Source of the DNA: Flavobacterium lutivivi
GTDB taxonomy: Bacteria; Bacteroidota; Bacteroidia; Flavobacteriales; Flavobacteriaceae
Direction: 5' to 3'
Length of the DNA stretch: 64,000 nt
Assembly (NCBI RefSeq): GCF_014642275.1
Contig: NZ_BMIM01000004.1
Span: 1-64,000 of the forward strand
Below are positions 1 through 9,850 of the stretch, one piece after another; position 1 is the stretch's first letter, and each line of letters opens with the position of its first letter. Under the pieces are notes generated by a model. The model saw nothing but the letters and a program-made list of their open reading frames with translations. It was not told the origin of the DNA and did not search any database. Made by a program: the position numbers and the translations under genes.

Positions 1-3000
1 AGCTCTTACATCCTTCTGCACTAATTATCGCTATTCCTAATGTTTGAACGGCTGGTGGTACATTTATATAGGATGTTGGATCCAATATTTCATTTGTCCC
101 ACTGTGGGCTTCTGCCAAACTCGGATAATATTTTATAGTATATCCCGATGGTGCTATTGTTCTTACTGTTAAATCAAACGTAGTATGTTGATCGTTTGGA
201 TTGGAATCGTTATCACATTCATTGATGGGTTGTGGTGTTAACACCTGAAGTGGTATACCGATAACCAACTGGAACGTTCCTAGTTGATAACAGCCTGTGA
301 CCAGGTTTTCTACTCGTACCCAAATCGTATCGCCATTGCTACCCATATAGGCTGTTGCTGGCGTAATGGGTAATGTGCCTTGGTCTGCTAATAGCTGACT
401 TGTGTAATATGTAACTTCATAACTCGATGGTGACAACGGTTGTTGTGCCAATACATCTGGAGTGCGTTGGGTTAAATCTACCAATCTTATTCCGTTTTGG
501 GTATTGTTGTCTTGGTCGTCACACAAAGTAATATCATCTAAATTAATAGGTGCTACTGGACTTGGGTTTACATTCAATTCTATCATAATCACCTTCACAC
601 AACCTGTATCTGGATCTTCTGCTCGAACGTATAGGTATTGTACAAATGGATTGATGTTGATATAGTTCATCGGCAAAGCATTGTTGCCTTGTTCTGCATC
701 GGTTTGGGTCTCGTGATAGCTGATTAAATAGTTCTCACCTTGTAGTATATCTGATGTCAAAGTACTTAAATCAAATGGTGCAAAACCATCTTGATTGTCA
801 TCACAAACTACATATGGATCCGTCGGTGGAACTGGCTCTGGCAAAGGTTCTACTCTAATATCCATCGTCGAGATGATGTAACATCCTGTCGCATCATTGG
901 TGATACGGATGCCCATAGTTTGAACATACTGAATGCTATTTATATAATTTAAATTCGTATTCGGTATGGCATTGGTATTGTTCTGCGCATCTAGTAAACT
1001 AGGATAGAACGTTACGCTCATACCTGTTTGTCCTAATAAAATGTCATCTACTTTGCTCTCTAAATCAAAACTCTCATATCCTATACTACTTTGATCAGTA
1101 TCGCATAGACTATATGCCGGATAACTCGGTTGTAAAGAATTAGGTAGTGGATCGACTATCAAATCTACATTCACTACATCATAACAGCCTGTAGCATTGT
1201 TTTCTACTCGTATCCAAATCGTTTGTTGGTCTATTACACCATTGGTATAACCTGCCGTATTGCTTATCCAATTGGTGCCTTGCTGGGCTTCTGTCTCACT
1301 CGTGTAAAAGGTAACGGTATGCTGTGTAGCATCCATGCTGCCTAAAACTTCTGGGATTAACTGCGTTAAATCAAAACTCTCATATCCTACCGCGCCATTG
1401 TAATCACATAAATGTAAATCCGCTGGCTCTACAGCTTCTGGTGTCGGATGAACTTGTAGGGTTAACTCTACATAGTTTGAGCATCCTGTTGTGGTATAAA
1501 ATACTTTTACATAAATGGTTTGTGTCCATGGATCTATGTTTACATATGGGCTTGTCAAAGGGTTTGCTCCTAAAAGAGCATCTGTTGGGGTTTCATGATA
1601 GGTTACTGTAACTCCTGGAGGTAAACTTCCTCCTGCTATTTCATTGGTAGCATCTGCTAAATTAAAAATGCCAAATCCATCGTTATTTGGATCACAATAT
1701 TCTAATGGCTGTGGTGTTATTGCTGTTGGTCCTTGTGTAACTCGTAACAATTGTGTCGTGATGCTGAAGCAACCTGTATTGGTGTCTTCTACTCTCACAT
1801 AAACCGTTTCGTTATCATTACCTGTATAAGTGAGCGGTGTACCAATAGCATTTGTTGGTGTTTGTGCATCAACTAAAGTGTTGTAGAAAGTAACATTCAT
1901 ACCACTTAATCCGCCTGTAATTACGTCTTGATTGGTTGTCAAATCAAATTCTGCTGTAGTGACTGCTCCGTTACTACATTCAAATATTGGCAACGGTAAA
2001 TTGGCTTGTGGTAATGGGTTGACAACCAAATTAAATGAACCTACTGAGTTACATCCTGTACCATTATCACTTATATTAATCCATACTTCTTGAGGATTAC
2101 TTATATTGGTGTAATTATTTGTTAAAGCACTAACTTGGTTTTCTGCATCGGTTTGTGTTAGATAATAGGTTACAGTAACTCCTGTTTGTCCGTTTGCTAT
2201 CTCAGCATCTTTGGTATTTAATACAAATACTTCTTCTTGGTCTCCAGGATTATTGTAATCACACAACTCATAATCTGTAATAACTGGATTTGGAAGTGGT
2301 CTTGGATGAACTATCAATTGTAATGTAGTGGTTGAATAACATGTTGTTGATCCTGTGTAATAGGCTCTTACATACAGTGTTTGTGTACCTGGATTGATGT
2401 TGCAATATGGACTACTCTTAGGATTACTTCCTGTTTGTGCATCGGTCAATGTTTCATGATATGTGATGACTACGGTATTATCTAAAGTGATTTCTGAATT
2501 TTTACTAGGAAGATTGAACAAACACGAGAAACCATCGTTGTTGTCATCACAAACTTCATAAGCTGTTGGTGTATTGATTACTGGAGCATCGTTTACTGTT
2601 ACAGTAGCTGTTCCTGTTTGTGCTTGTGAGCAAGCTGGCGTGCTGCTGCTTTGTACATTGGTAAGGCTATAAGCAAAAGTACCTGGTGCTGATGTAGGAA
2701 CATTGATAACATAACTGTTCCCTGTTGATGTTACTGTAGGTTGTGCTATACTATTGAGTGTATAACTAAATGTATATGGTGATGTTCCGCCTGAACCTGT
2801 TAAAACTACTTGTGCCAAATCGCCTACACAAACTGCTTGGGTTCCTGTTATGGTAGCGGTTGGCAATTCTAATATGGTTACGGTTGCTGTTCCCGATTGG
2901 TTTTGTGAACAAGATGGTGTTCCTCCACTTTGAACGCTTACTAAAGTATAATCAAAACTTCCTGCTGTTGCCGTTGATACGGGCAAGGTAACGCTATTAC

Positions 3001-6000
3001 CTGCTGTTGTGCTTATCGTTTGTGTTGCTCCTGCTGGATCGGTATAGGTAAACGTATAAGGTGCTGTGCCATTGGCTCCTGTAAAGGTAATTACTGGTGA
3101 TGGTGTGTTTTGACAAACGCTAACTGTACCACTTATGGTTGCTGTTGGTAATTGTCTCACCGTTACTACTGCACTTCCTGCTATGTTTTGTGAACATGTG
3201 GTGGTGGTATTGGTAACACTAGTTAATGTATAGGTGCTGGTTGCAGTTAATGCTGATGTGGTAAAACATGCATTACCCGTATTGTCCAATACTATTGTAG
3301 ATGCGCCTGATGGTCCTGTGTAACTAACCGTAGCGTCTGGTGTGCCTACAAAACAGATTTGTGCCGTATCTCCGGAACATATTGTTGTCGTTCCTGTTAT
3401 GGATACCGTAGGCAATGGGTTTACATGTAATGTGAATTGTGCTGTACCAAATATCGTATTATCTGCATTATCTTCTAATCGTATGTAAATTATTTGGCCG
3501 TCTGTGCCTGTAAAATTATTGATTGGTGATATCGCGCCTGTATCATTGGTCGCATCTGCTAATGTTTGATGAAACGTTAATGTGTAGTCTGCTGGATCAT
3601 AAGTGCCATAGGCTATACCAACCTGTGGTGTAAAATTGAAATCTGCTGTGCCCAATCCATAACTACTCTCACATAACTCTAAATCTGGTGGCGTGGTGGG
3701 CGTAGGATTACAATTATTCAAAAATAATTGGAAAGATTTGACTACTGTACAACCAAAAGAAGGTAAATAAATAGCCATGTATATAGTTTCTCCATTAACA
3801 CCTACATAGGTAGAAGGATTTGTAATTTCATCATTTAATGTTTCTGCATCAAGTTGAGAATGATGGAAAGTAATTTCATATTCACTTGGATCTAAAGAAC
3901 CTAACACTTGTCCTAAATTATATGTTAAATCATAAACATTTGAACATTGGGTTAAATCAACAGGTTCTTGCGTTAAATCAGGATTTACATTTAAAGTTAC
4001 AGTACTCGTTGCTGTTTGAGGAACTCCGCAAACTTGATATTGAGCTTCTAATGTGTAGGTAGTAGTTGTAGTTGGACAAACCGTTACAGTAGGTCCTGTT
4101 CCAACGACAGTTGTACCATTTAGCCAAGTTATATTAACAGGCACATTAGGTCCAGTTGGCGTAAAACGCCAAGCTTCATTTGTAGCAGACCAGTTGCCGG
4201 CATCTCTTCCTGGAGCCGCTAACGATTGTGCACCTGAATTTCCTATTACACCTATAAGCCCAGTACCAGACCATGGTGTACCAGCAACTCTTCTTTGAAC
4301 AAAGACCTCAATTATATTTGAAACTTCATAAAGAACAATCTGTGAAGTTTGCAATCCAGGATTTGAAGCCGTTGAATTCCATTGACCTAAATTGTAGAAG
4401 TTTACAATTAATTTTCTACATGGGTATGTTCCTTCTAATTTCCAGTTTACTGAACCGTCAGGAGCAGTTGGAGGAACTGACATATCTGTATCTTGAAAAA
4501 CTCCAAATATTGACTGTGATTGATTTATGACTGAAGACATTGCAACACTAGTATCTGGCCAGTCGCAAAAACCTCCAGCAGTTACAGGTCTAAAAGTTAT
4601 TAAACCATTGGTACCAATAGTACACGAATTATAATTTTGTCCATAAAAACAGAAACTAAAAGGTAAATTCACTAGTGGTGACCAAAAATCATCCCCACTA
4701 GTAATTGGAACAACATTATAAGTTGGTCCTGTAAAAGGATAAGGACAATAAGGTATAGAAGAAACACTGTAAGTAGTTGTTGATGGAACGTCAGAAATTT
4801 CTGCCTGTAATGTTCTACACTCACCAGATGTACAAAGAGTTAAATCTAGAGGTGGAGTTCCTGGAGCAGGTTCTGTTTTTACTGTGGCACATCCATTTGG
4901 AACAACAGTTATAGTCATTATTATAGACAAGCCGGTTCTCTCACATTGAGTGAAAAAGTTCTTTATAGAAACTATTGTATAAACTCTTGTCGTTTGCAAT
5001 ATAGGTGTTACAAAAGTCCCTGTTCCTGCTGGCCCAATGTTAGCAACATAAGTAATTCCTAAGTCATTAACAATGGTAACATTAGAATTTGGTGTACCTG
5101 TCAAAGCAATAGATGCAGCATTTCCTGGGCAAATTGTCTGATTAGGTAGAGCAACATTTACTGTTGGAAGTGGATTTACTGTTATTACAACATTTTTAGT
5201 TATTGGAGCACATGCTCCTATTGTTGAAGAAACTGTATAAGTAGTTGTTACTGCTGGAGTAACTGTTGGATTTGCTATGTTTGGAGTTGTTAAACTTGGG
5301 TCTGCTGGCGAAGCTGTCCAAGTATAACCAGCTGAACTGCCACTAGCATTAAGATTAAAAGAATTCCCGATACAAATTGATGAATTAGGAGATGCTGTTA
5401 AAGCAGGTCCAACTACAATATTATTTAAAGTTGCTGTTTGAGCCGTTGGTAATGAACTATCTGTAACCGTTACAGTATATGTTCCTGGAGGCAAATTAGT
5501 AAAAATTCCTGTAGCATTATTTTGAGTAACAGGTCCAGTTATACTGTAATTTACATATGGCAACGTTCCTCCTATTCCAGCCACAGTCAAAGCTCCATCA
5601 TTAGCAGTAACACAAGCCGCATTAACTACGTTACAAGTAGCAATCAAATCATCAGTAAGAACCAAATCATCAATGGCAAAATCATTTCCAACTGAATTAA
5701 TATTTGTATTCCACATATCAATATTAACAGTAGTCGCTGTTGCTACAAAACTATACACTACATGTCTCCAACTCAAAGCTGGAAGTGGCGCTAACGTTGC
5801 TCCCGAAACTAACGTAACGCTATTACCTCCCGTAATTTGTATATCAACATTTGCTTGTGTTGTTGGATCTGTTACTAAATTTGATATAGATTTTATCCAA
5901 TAACTAAATGTGTACGTTGTTCCAATCGTTAATCCAGAAATTCCAGCTCCCGATGCTCCCGCTGACCAAAATTTTGGATTTCCTGGGGTAGTATTCCCAT

Positions 6001-6268
6001 CAATAATTAGCATTTTTCCCACTCCTGTTGTGTGATCTCCTTCAAAAATAAAGTCCGTTGTGTTAACTGAACTTGGGAAGTTAGTAACAGTGTAATTACC
6101 TGGTAGAGTTGTACCTGAATAAGGTGAAGATAAATATGAATATCCTGCTCCAGAGGTTGCATAACCAACACTAGCACCTGATTCAAAACCTGGATTGGTA
6201 AGAAGGTTTTGAGCATTAATAGCTACGGATACAAATAAAAATAATACGAGTAAAGTTTTAATTTTCAT
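1..6268 (-). CDS. Giant repeat-rich secreted surface protein, partial (C-terminus beyond the left edge)
   Basis: The frame is open from the ATG at 6268 to the window edge, giving at least 2089 residues. Residues 1-20 are a signal peptide ending near INAQ. Residues about 20-206 look like a jelly-roll carbohydrate-binding module (begins NPGFESG). PKD/Ig-like segments follow. Residues about 493-706 resemble a NIDO-like domain. The rest is repeats: about eleven modules with an LCD...FDLT...YY...RV-N-TGC pattern and three Ig-like modules. This architecture is typical of flavobacterial T9SS cargo, often ending in a gliding-motility-associated type B sorting domain, but that end is outside the window, so secretion by T9SS is inferred. 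It is presumably an adhesin on the cell surface or released. The C-terminal half looks more GC-rich than the N-terminal half. No Shine-Dalgarno is visible. Confidence 0.85.
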   Translation of the reverse strand, partial: MKIKTLLVLFLFVSVAINAQNLLTNPGFESGASVGYATSGAGYSYLSSPYSGTTLPGNYTVTNFPSSVNTTDFIFEGDHTTGVGKMLIIDGNTTPGNPKFWSAGASGAGISGLTIGTTYTFSYWIKSISNLVTDPTTQANVDIQITGGNSVTLVSGATLAPLPALSWRHVVYSFVATATTVNIDMWNTNINSVGNDFAIDDLVLTDDLIATCNVVNAACVTANDGALTVAGIGGTLPYVNYSITGPVTQNNATGIFTNLPPGTYTVTVTDSSLPTAQTATLNNIVVGPALTASPNSSICIGNSFNLNASGSSAGYTWTASPADPSLTTPNIANPTVTPAVTTTYTVSSTIGACAPITKNVVITVNPLPTVNVALPNQTICPGNAASIALTGTPNSNVTIVNDLGITYVANIGPAGTGTFVTPILQTTRVYTIVSIKNFFTQCERTGLSIIMTITVVPNGCATVKTEPAPGTPPLDLTLCTSGECRTLQAEISDVPSTTTYSVSSIPYCPYPFTGPTYNVVPITSGDDFWSPLVNLPFSFCFYGQNYNSCTIGTNGLITFRPVTAGGFCDWPDTSVAMSSVINQSQSIFGVFQDTDMSVPPTAPDGSVNWKLEGTYPCRKLIVNFYNLGQWNSTASNPGLQTSQIVLYEVSNIIEVFVQRRVAGTPWSGTGLIGVIGNSGAQSLAAPGRDAGNWSATNEAWRFTPTGPNVPVNITWLNGTTVVGTGPTVTVCPTTTTTYTLEAQYQVCGVPQTATSTVTLNVNPDLTQEPVDLTQCSNVYDLTYNLGQVLGSLDPSEYEITFHHSQLDAETLNDEITNPSTYVGVNGETIYMAIYLPSFGCTVVKSFQLFLNNCNPTPTTPPDLELCESSYGLGTADFNFTPQVGIAYGTYDPADYTLTFHQTLADATNDTGAISPINNFTGTDGQIIYIRLEDNADNTIFGTAQFTLHVNPLPTVSITGTTTICSGDTAQICFVGTPDATVSYTGPSGASTIVLDNTGNACFTTSALTATSTYTLTSVTNTTTTCSQNIAGSAVVTVRQLPTATISGTVSVCQNTPSPVITFTGANGTAPYTFTYTDPAGATQTISTTAGNSVTLPVSTATAGSFDYTLVSVQSGGTPSCSQNQSGTATVTILELPTATITGTQAVCVGDLAQVVLTGSGGTSPYTFSYTLNSIAQPTVTSTGNSYVINVPTSAPGTFAYSLTNVQSSSTPACSQAQTGTATVTVNDAPVINTPTAYEVCDDNNDGFSCLFNLPSKNSEITLDNTVVITYHETLTDAQTGSNPKSSPYCNINPGTQTLYVRAYYTGSTTCYSTTTLQLIVHPRPLPNPVITDYELCDYNNPGDQEEVFVLNTKDAEIANGQTGVTVTYYLTQTDAENQVSALTNNYTNISNPQEVWINISDNGTGCNSVGSFNLVVNPLPQANLPLPIFECSNGAVTTAEFDLTTNQDVITGGLSGMNVTFYNTLVDAQTPTNAIGTPLTYTGNDNETVYVRVEDTNTGCFSITTQLLRVTQGPTAITPQPLEYCDPNNDGFGIFNLADATNEIAGGSLPPGVTVTYHETPTDALLGANPLTSPYVNIDPWTQTIYVKVFYTTTGCSNYVELTLQVHPTPEAVEPADLHLCDYNGAVGYESFDLTQLIPEVLGSMDATQHTVTFYTSETEAQQGTNWISNTAGYTNGVIDQQTIWIRVENNATGCYDVVNVDLIVDPLPNSLQPSYPAYSLCDTDQSSIGYESFDLESKVDDILLGQTGMSVTFYPSLLDAQNNTNAIPNTNLNYINSIQYVQTMGIRITNDATGCYIISTMDIRVEPLPEPVPPTDPYVVCDDNQDGFAPFDLSTLTSDILQGENYLISYHETQTDAEQGNNALPMNYININPFVQYLYVRAEDPDTGCVKVIMIELNVNPSPVAPINLDDITLCDDQDNNTQNGIRLVDLTQRTPDVLAQQPLSPSSYEVTYYTSQLLADQGTLPITPATAYMGSNGDTIWVRVENLVTGCYQLGTFQLVIGIPLQVLTPQPINECDNDSNPNDQHTTFDLTVRTIAPSGYTIKYYPSLAEAHSGTNEILDPTSYINVPPAVQTLGIAIISAEGCKS
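200..2570 (-). repeat. Tandem coding repeats, about 275-315 bp each
   Basis: Nine consecutive protein modules can be aligned by their Cys-Asp anchor, whose codons fall near plus positions 211, 526, 803, 1107, 1414, 1690, 1975, 2265 and 2548. Each is about 92-105 residues, with an FDLT motif, a Y-rich strand, an I/V-RVEN or similar strand and a TGC motif before the next unit. Two more related units lie at about 3430-3700 and 3710-3960. The copies are diverged, so this is an old array rather than a recent expansion. Confidence 0.8.
2575..3420 (-). repeat. Three Ig-like coding repeats, about 282 bp each
   Basis: Three units share a strand ending in a CSQ motif (near plus 2625, 2906 and 3190) and a recurrent TGT-C-G-D segment about 60 residues later. 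They resemble the SprB/PKD-like Ig modules common in Bacteroidota adhesins. They interrupt the Cys-Asp modules on either side. Confidence 0.65.
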
Positions 6269-6380
6269 GTAATTTTATTTTTCGGGAGGCGAAATTTACA
6301 TATTTTTAAACAAATATTAACGAATTTTTATTCAAATTTCAAATATTAACACTCTAGAATTAGTTGTATCTTTTTATTAT

Positions 6381-6388
6381 TATCTTTG
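6381..6388 (+). promoter_or_regulatory. -7 promoter box for folE operon
   Basis: TATCTTTG matches the Bacteroidota TAnnTTTG box and lies 38 nt before the folE start. A TTG upstream (6364) is closer than the usual 17-23 nt spacing, so only the -7 box is convincing. Confidence 0.5.
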
Positions 6389-6426
6389 CAATCTTAAAAA
6401 TTAATCAGTAATACCTACAATTTCTT

Positions 6427-7098
6427 ATGATAGACACAAATGATTTTCATGACGATTTAGGAGAAAATCACATAGCTACGAGTGCTAAAAATCCAGTTCG
6501 CGATGATGCTTTTGATATTTCTGATGAAAGGAAAATAGAATTAATAAAAAAAGATGTTGAAAATATTCTTCATACATTGGGAATGGACTTGTCTGATGAC
6601 AGCATAAAAGGAACTCCTAATCGAGTAGCTAAAATGTTTGTCAAAGAAATTTTTGGCGGTCTAAATCCCAGCAAAAAACCAGGCTCATCAACTTTTGTAA
6701 ACAATTACAAATATGGTGAAATGCTTGTAGAAAAGAACATTACACTTTATTCTACTTGTGAACATCATTTATTACCAATTATAGGTAGAGCTCATGTAGC
6801 TTATATTTCGAATGGAACTGTAGTAGGATTGTCTAAGATGAATAGAATTGTGGATTATTTTGCTAAAAGACCACAAGTACAAGAAAGATTAACTATGCAG
6901 ATCGTTCAGGAATTGCAAAAAGTTCTCAACACAGAAGATGTTGCTTGTATCATTGATGCTAAGCATTTATGCGTAAATTCTAGAGGAATCCGAGACATAG
7001 AAAGCAGCACAGTTACTGCCGAATTTGGTGGGAAATTCAAGAATGAAGAAACAAAAAGAGAGTTTTTAGATTATATTAAATTCGATACAAAGTTTTAA
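6427..7098 (+). CDS. folE: GTP cyclohydrolase I
   Basis: This 223-residue protein carries the full FolE catalytic domain after an N-terminal extension of about 30 residues. The zinc ligands are visible as Cys111 and His114 in the CEHH motif and Cys182 in [10 protein letters not shown]. The enzyme converts GTP to 7,8-dihydroneopterin triphosphate, the first step of tetrahydrofolate and pterin synthesis, in the cytoplasm. The stop codon is one base before the cysS ATG, so the two are probably cotranscribed. The length is normal for the bacterial type I enzyme. Confidence 0.97.
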   Translation: MIDTNDFHDDLGENHIATSAKNPVRDDAFDISDERKIELIKKDVENILHTLGMDLSDDSIKGTPNRVAKMFVKEIFGGLNPSKKPGSSTFVNNYKYGEMLVEKNITLYSTCEHHLLPIIGRAHVAYISNGTVVGLSKMNRIVDYFAKRPQVQERLTMQIVQELQKVLNTEDVACIIDAKHLCVNSRGIRDIESSTVTAEFGGKFKNEETKREFLDYIKFDTKF

Positions 7099-7099
7099 A

Positions 7100-8581
7100 A
7101 TGTCACTTTATAAAAATCAACCGTTAAAAATATATAACACACTTACTTCTGAGAAAAATACCTTTGTTCCTCTGCATCAAGGTCATGTAGGAATGTATGT
7201 TTGTGGTCCAACGGTTTATAGTAATGTACATCTAGGAAATGTCAGAACTTTTATGAGTTTTGATGTAATCTATAGATATTTAATTCACCTTGGTTATAAT
7301 GTTCGTTATGTTAGAAACATTACTGATGCAGGGCATTTAACTGATGATGGAGATATTGAGAACGATCGATTTGTAAAACAATCTAGACTGGAAAAACTAG
7401 AGCCAATGGAAATCGTTCAAAAATATACTGTTGATTTCCATAAAGTGCTGGAAAAATTTAACTTTTTGCCACCAAATATTGAACCAACTGCGACGGGTCA
7501 TATTATTGAGCAAATAGAACTTACCCAAAAACTTATCGATGATGGATTTGCTTATGAAAGTCATGGCTCTGTTTATTTTGATGTGATGGAATACAACAAA
7601 AGAGGCTTCAACTATGGTGAACTAAGCAACAGAAATATTGAAGAATTATTTGCCAATACGCGTGACCTTGATGGGCAAAATGAGAAAAAAAATCCACAAG
7701 ATTTTGCTCTTTGGAAAAATGCTTCTCCAGCTCACATCATGCGTTGGCCTTCACCTTGGGGTTATGGATTTCCAGGTTGGCATCTTGAATGTACAGCCAT
7801 GAGTACAAAATACTTAGGTGAAAAATTTGATATTCACGGTGGTGGAATGGATTTAAAATTTCCACATCATGAGTGTGAAGTTGCACAAGGAAAAGCATGC
7901 AACGGAACTTCACCTGTAAATTATTGGATGCATACCAATATGCTTACTATGAATGGTCAACGAATGAGCAAATCAACTGGAAATTATATTCTACCAATGG
8001 AATTGATTGAAGGTGAAAACAATTTCTTTGAAAAAGCATTTAGCCCTAACATTGTTCGTTTTTGTTTCCTTCAAGCGCATTACAGAAGTGTTTTAGATAT
8101 CTCAAATGAAGCAATGGTTGCAAGCGAAAAAGGATATAATAGATTGATGGAAGCCATTTCTCTAATCAAAGATTTAAAACCATCTAGTGATTCAAGTTTT
8201 GACGTGAATGCTTGGCAACAAAGTTGTTATGATGCAATGAATGATGATTTCAATACTCCTATCCTCATTGCGCAACTTTTTGAAATTACTCGTATTATAA
8301 ACCTCGTAAACGACGGGAAAGAAACGTTGACAACTGATGATATTAATATTGTTTCCAAAACCATCAATGATTTTGCATTCAATATTTTAGGTCTAAAAAA
8401 TGAAATGTCTTCAGGAAACAATGCTGAAAAGCTTTCGGGTGTAGTTCAAATGTTGATTGAAATGAGAAATGAAGCCAGAGCTAATAAAAATTGGGCATTA
8501 TCGGATGAAATCAGAGATAGATTAGCAGCATTGGAAATACATCTTAAAGACGGAAAAGAAGGAACTACATTTACATTGTAA
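7100..8581 (+). CDS. cysS: Cysteinyl-tRNA synthetase
   Basis: This class I aminoacyl-tRNA synthetase of 493 residues charges tRNA-Cys. Cys35 in [13 protein letters not shown] is a zinc ligand, and that stretch contains the HIGH-like signature (HLGN). WHLECT and FPHHECE hold the remaining zinc ligands, and RMSKS at 288-292 is the KMSKS loop. The length is slightly above the E. coli enzyme. It follows folE by one base and precedes yidD by 4 nt, so it sits in the middle of a tight operon. Confidence 0.98.
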   Translation: MSLYKNQPLKIYNTLTSEKNTFVPLHQGHVGMYVCGPTVYSNVHLGNVRTFMSFDVIYRYLIHLGYNVRYVRNITDAGHLTDDGDIENDRFVKQSRLEKLEPMEIVQKYTVDFHKVLEKFNFLPPNIEPTATGHIIEQIELTQKLIDDGFAYESHGSVYFDVMEYNKRGFNYGELSNRNIEELFANTRDLDGQNEKKNPQDFALWKNASPAHIMRWPSPWGYGFPGWHLECTAMSTKYLGEKFDIHGGGMDLKFPHHECEVAQGKACNGTSPVNYWMHTNMLTMNGQRMSKSTGNYILPMELIEGENNFFEKAFSPNIVRFCFLQAHYRSVLDISNEAMVASEKGYNRLMEAISLIKDLKPSSDSSFDVNAWQQSCYDAMNDDFNTPILIAQLFEITRIINLVNDGKETLTTDDINIVSKTINDFAFNILGLKNEMSSGNNAEKLSGVVQMLIEMRNEARANKNWALSDEIRDRLAALEIHLKDGKEGTTFTL

Positions 8582-8585
8582 TAAA

Positions 8586-8831
8586 ATGTTTCGAAAAATT
8601 GTCATTTCACCATTTGTTCTTCTCATCCGCTTTTATCAATTGGGGATTTCTCCATTTTTTCCGGCAAGTTGTAGATTTCAGCCAACATGCTCAACCTATT
8701 TTGTTGAAGCATTAAAAAAACATGGTGTTTTTCAGGGTAGTTATCTTGGTATCAAACGAATTATGAGTTGTCATCCATGGGGAAAATCAGGATATGATCC
8801 CGTTCCTGAAAAAAAATGTTCTCACAAATAA
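8586..8831 (+). CDS. yidD: Membrane protein insertion efficiency factor YidD
   Basis: At 81 residues this is the usual YidD size. The family signature is clear: [16 protein letters not shown], then an ALKKHG helix, and a C-terminal [13 protein letters not shown]. YidD is a small membrane-associated protein that assists YidC-dependent insertion of inner-membrane proteins. It follows cysS by 4 nt and precedes lgt, so the operon ends with two membrane-biogenesis genes. In many bacteria yidD lies by rnpA-yidC; here it does not. Confidence 0.95.
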   Translation: MFRKIVISPFVLLIRFYQLGISPFFPASCRFQPTCSTYFVEALKKHGVFQGSYLGIKRIMSCHPWGKSGYDPVPEKKCSHK

Positions 8832-8897
8832 ACCTTAAAAATAGTTGCATTATAATTGATTTTTATACTTTTATAGCTAATTAAATTTTTCAAAAAA

Positions 8898-9809
8898 ATG
8901 ATTTGGAATCCATCAGAAGGAATTGATTTAGGCTTTTTTGTTATTCGTTATTATAGCTTAATGTTTGTGGTTGCATTTAGTTTAGGTTGGTTTATAATGA
9001 AAAAAATATTTGAACGTGAAGGATTACCTTTAGAAAAACTTGACACTTTATTTGTATGGACTGTTATTGCAACTTTAGTAGGTGCTCGTTTGGGACATGT
9101 TTTATTTTATCAACCTGAACTATTAAAAGATGACTTTTTAAACGTTTTCTTACCATTTAGAACTCAACCAAAATTTGAATTCACTGGATTTCAAGGATTA
9201 GCAAGCCATGGTGCCGCTATAGCCATTATAATTACAATGTATTTTTACAGCAAAAAAGTTGTTCAAAAACCAATGCTTTGGGTTCTAGACAGAGTGGTAA
9301 TTCCTGTTAGTTGTGGTGCCATATTTGTTAGAATTGGTAATTTCTTTAACTCCGAAATTGTTGGAAAAGTGACTAATTCAAATTTTGGAATTAGATTTAT
9401 TAGAGATTCATACAGCAATAAAGATGCAATGAGTATGACAGGTTTAAATAATGTAAATGATGCCTTTAATGCAATAATTACAGACCCAAAATATGCACGA
9501 TACTTAGCTGATGTTCCTGCAAAACATCCAGCACAACTATATGAAGCTGCGGGTTATGTTTTGGTTTTTGCAATCTTATTTTTTCTATATTGGAAAACCA
9601 ACACTAGAGAAAAACACGGATTACTTTTTGGTTATTTTCTTGTGTTACTATGGACAGTTCGTTTTCTTGTTGAATATGTTAAGGAAAGTCAAGGTGGTTT
9701 TGAAAATTCATTAGGGCTATTTTCAACAGGACAATGGCTAAGTATTCCGTTTATTCTAATAGGTATCTATTTCATATTTGTTGCAGAAAAACCTGTTCAA
9801 GTAGAATAA
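8898..9809 (+). CDS. lgt: Prolipoprotein diacylglyceryl transferase
   Basis: This 303-residue polytopic inner-membrane enzyme transfers diacylglyceryl from phosphatidylglycerol to the lipobox cysteine of prolipoproteins. Visible hallmarks are the N-terminal YYSLMF segment, FQGLASHGAA with the conserved His, RIGNFFNSEIVGK (the Lgt signature) and HPAQLYEA. About seven hydrophobic segments are visible. It is the last gene of the folE-cysS-yidD-lgt run, with a 66-nt gap before it that may carry its own promoter. Several lipoproteins in this window would be its substrates. Confidence 0.97.
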   Translation: MIWNPSEGIDLGFFVIRYYSLMFVVAFSLGWFIMKKIFEREGLPLEKLDTLFVWTVIATLVGARLGHVLFYQPELLKDDFLNVFLPFRTQPKFEFTGFQGLASHGAAIAIIITMYFYSKKVVQKPMLWVLDRVVIPVSCGAIFVRIGNFFNSEIVGKVTNSNFGIRFIRDSYSNKDAMSMTGLNNVNDAFNAIITDPKYARYLADVPAKHPAQLYEAAGYVLVFAILFFLYWKTNTREKHGLLFGYFLVLLWTVRFLVEYVKESQGGFENSLGLFSTGQWLSIPFILIGIYFIFVAEKPVQVE

Positions 9810-9823
9810 CAAAAACATAAAAT

Positions 9824-9850
9824 AAAAGCTCCAAAATTGGAGCTTTTTTT
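9824..9850. terminator. Bidirectional intrinsic terminator between lgt and rluD
   Basis: An AGCTCCAA/TTGGAGCT stem with a 2-nt loop is flanked by As on the left and a run of Ts on the right. It lies between convergent genes and touches the rluD stop codon, so it can serve both strands. Confidence 0.85.

Noticed and set aside
462-5903. Short plus-strand frames inside the giant adhesin (462-665, 4273-4530, 5673-5903)
   Set aside because: They run opposite to a long open frame with clear domains and have no similarity to proteins I know.
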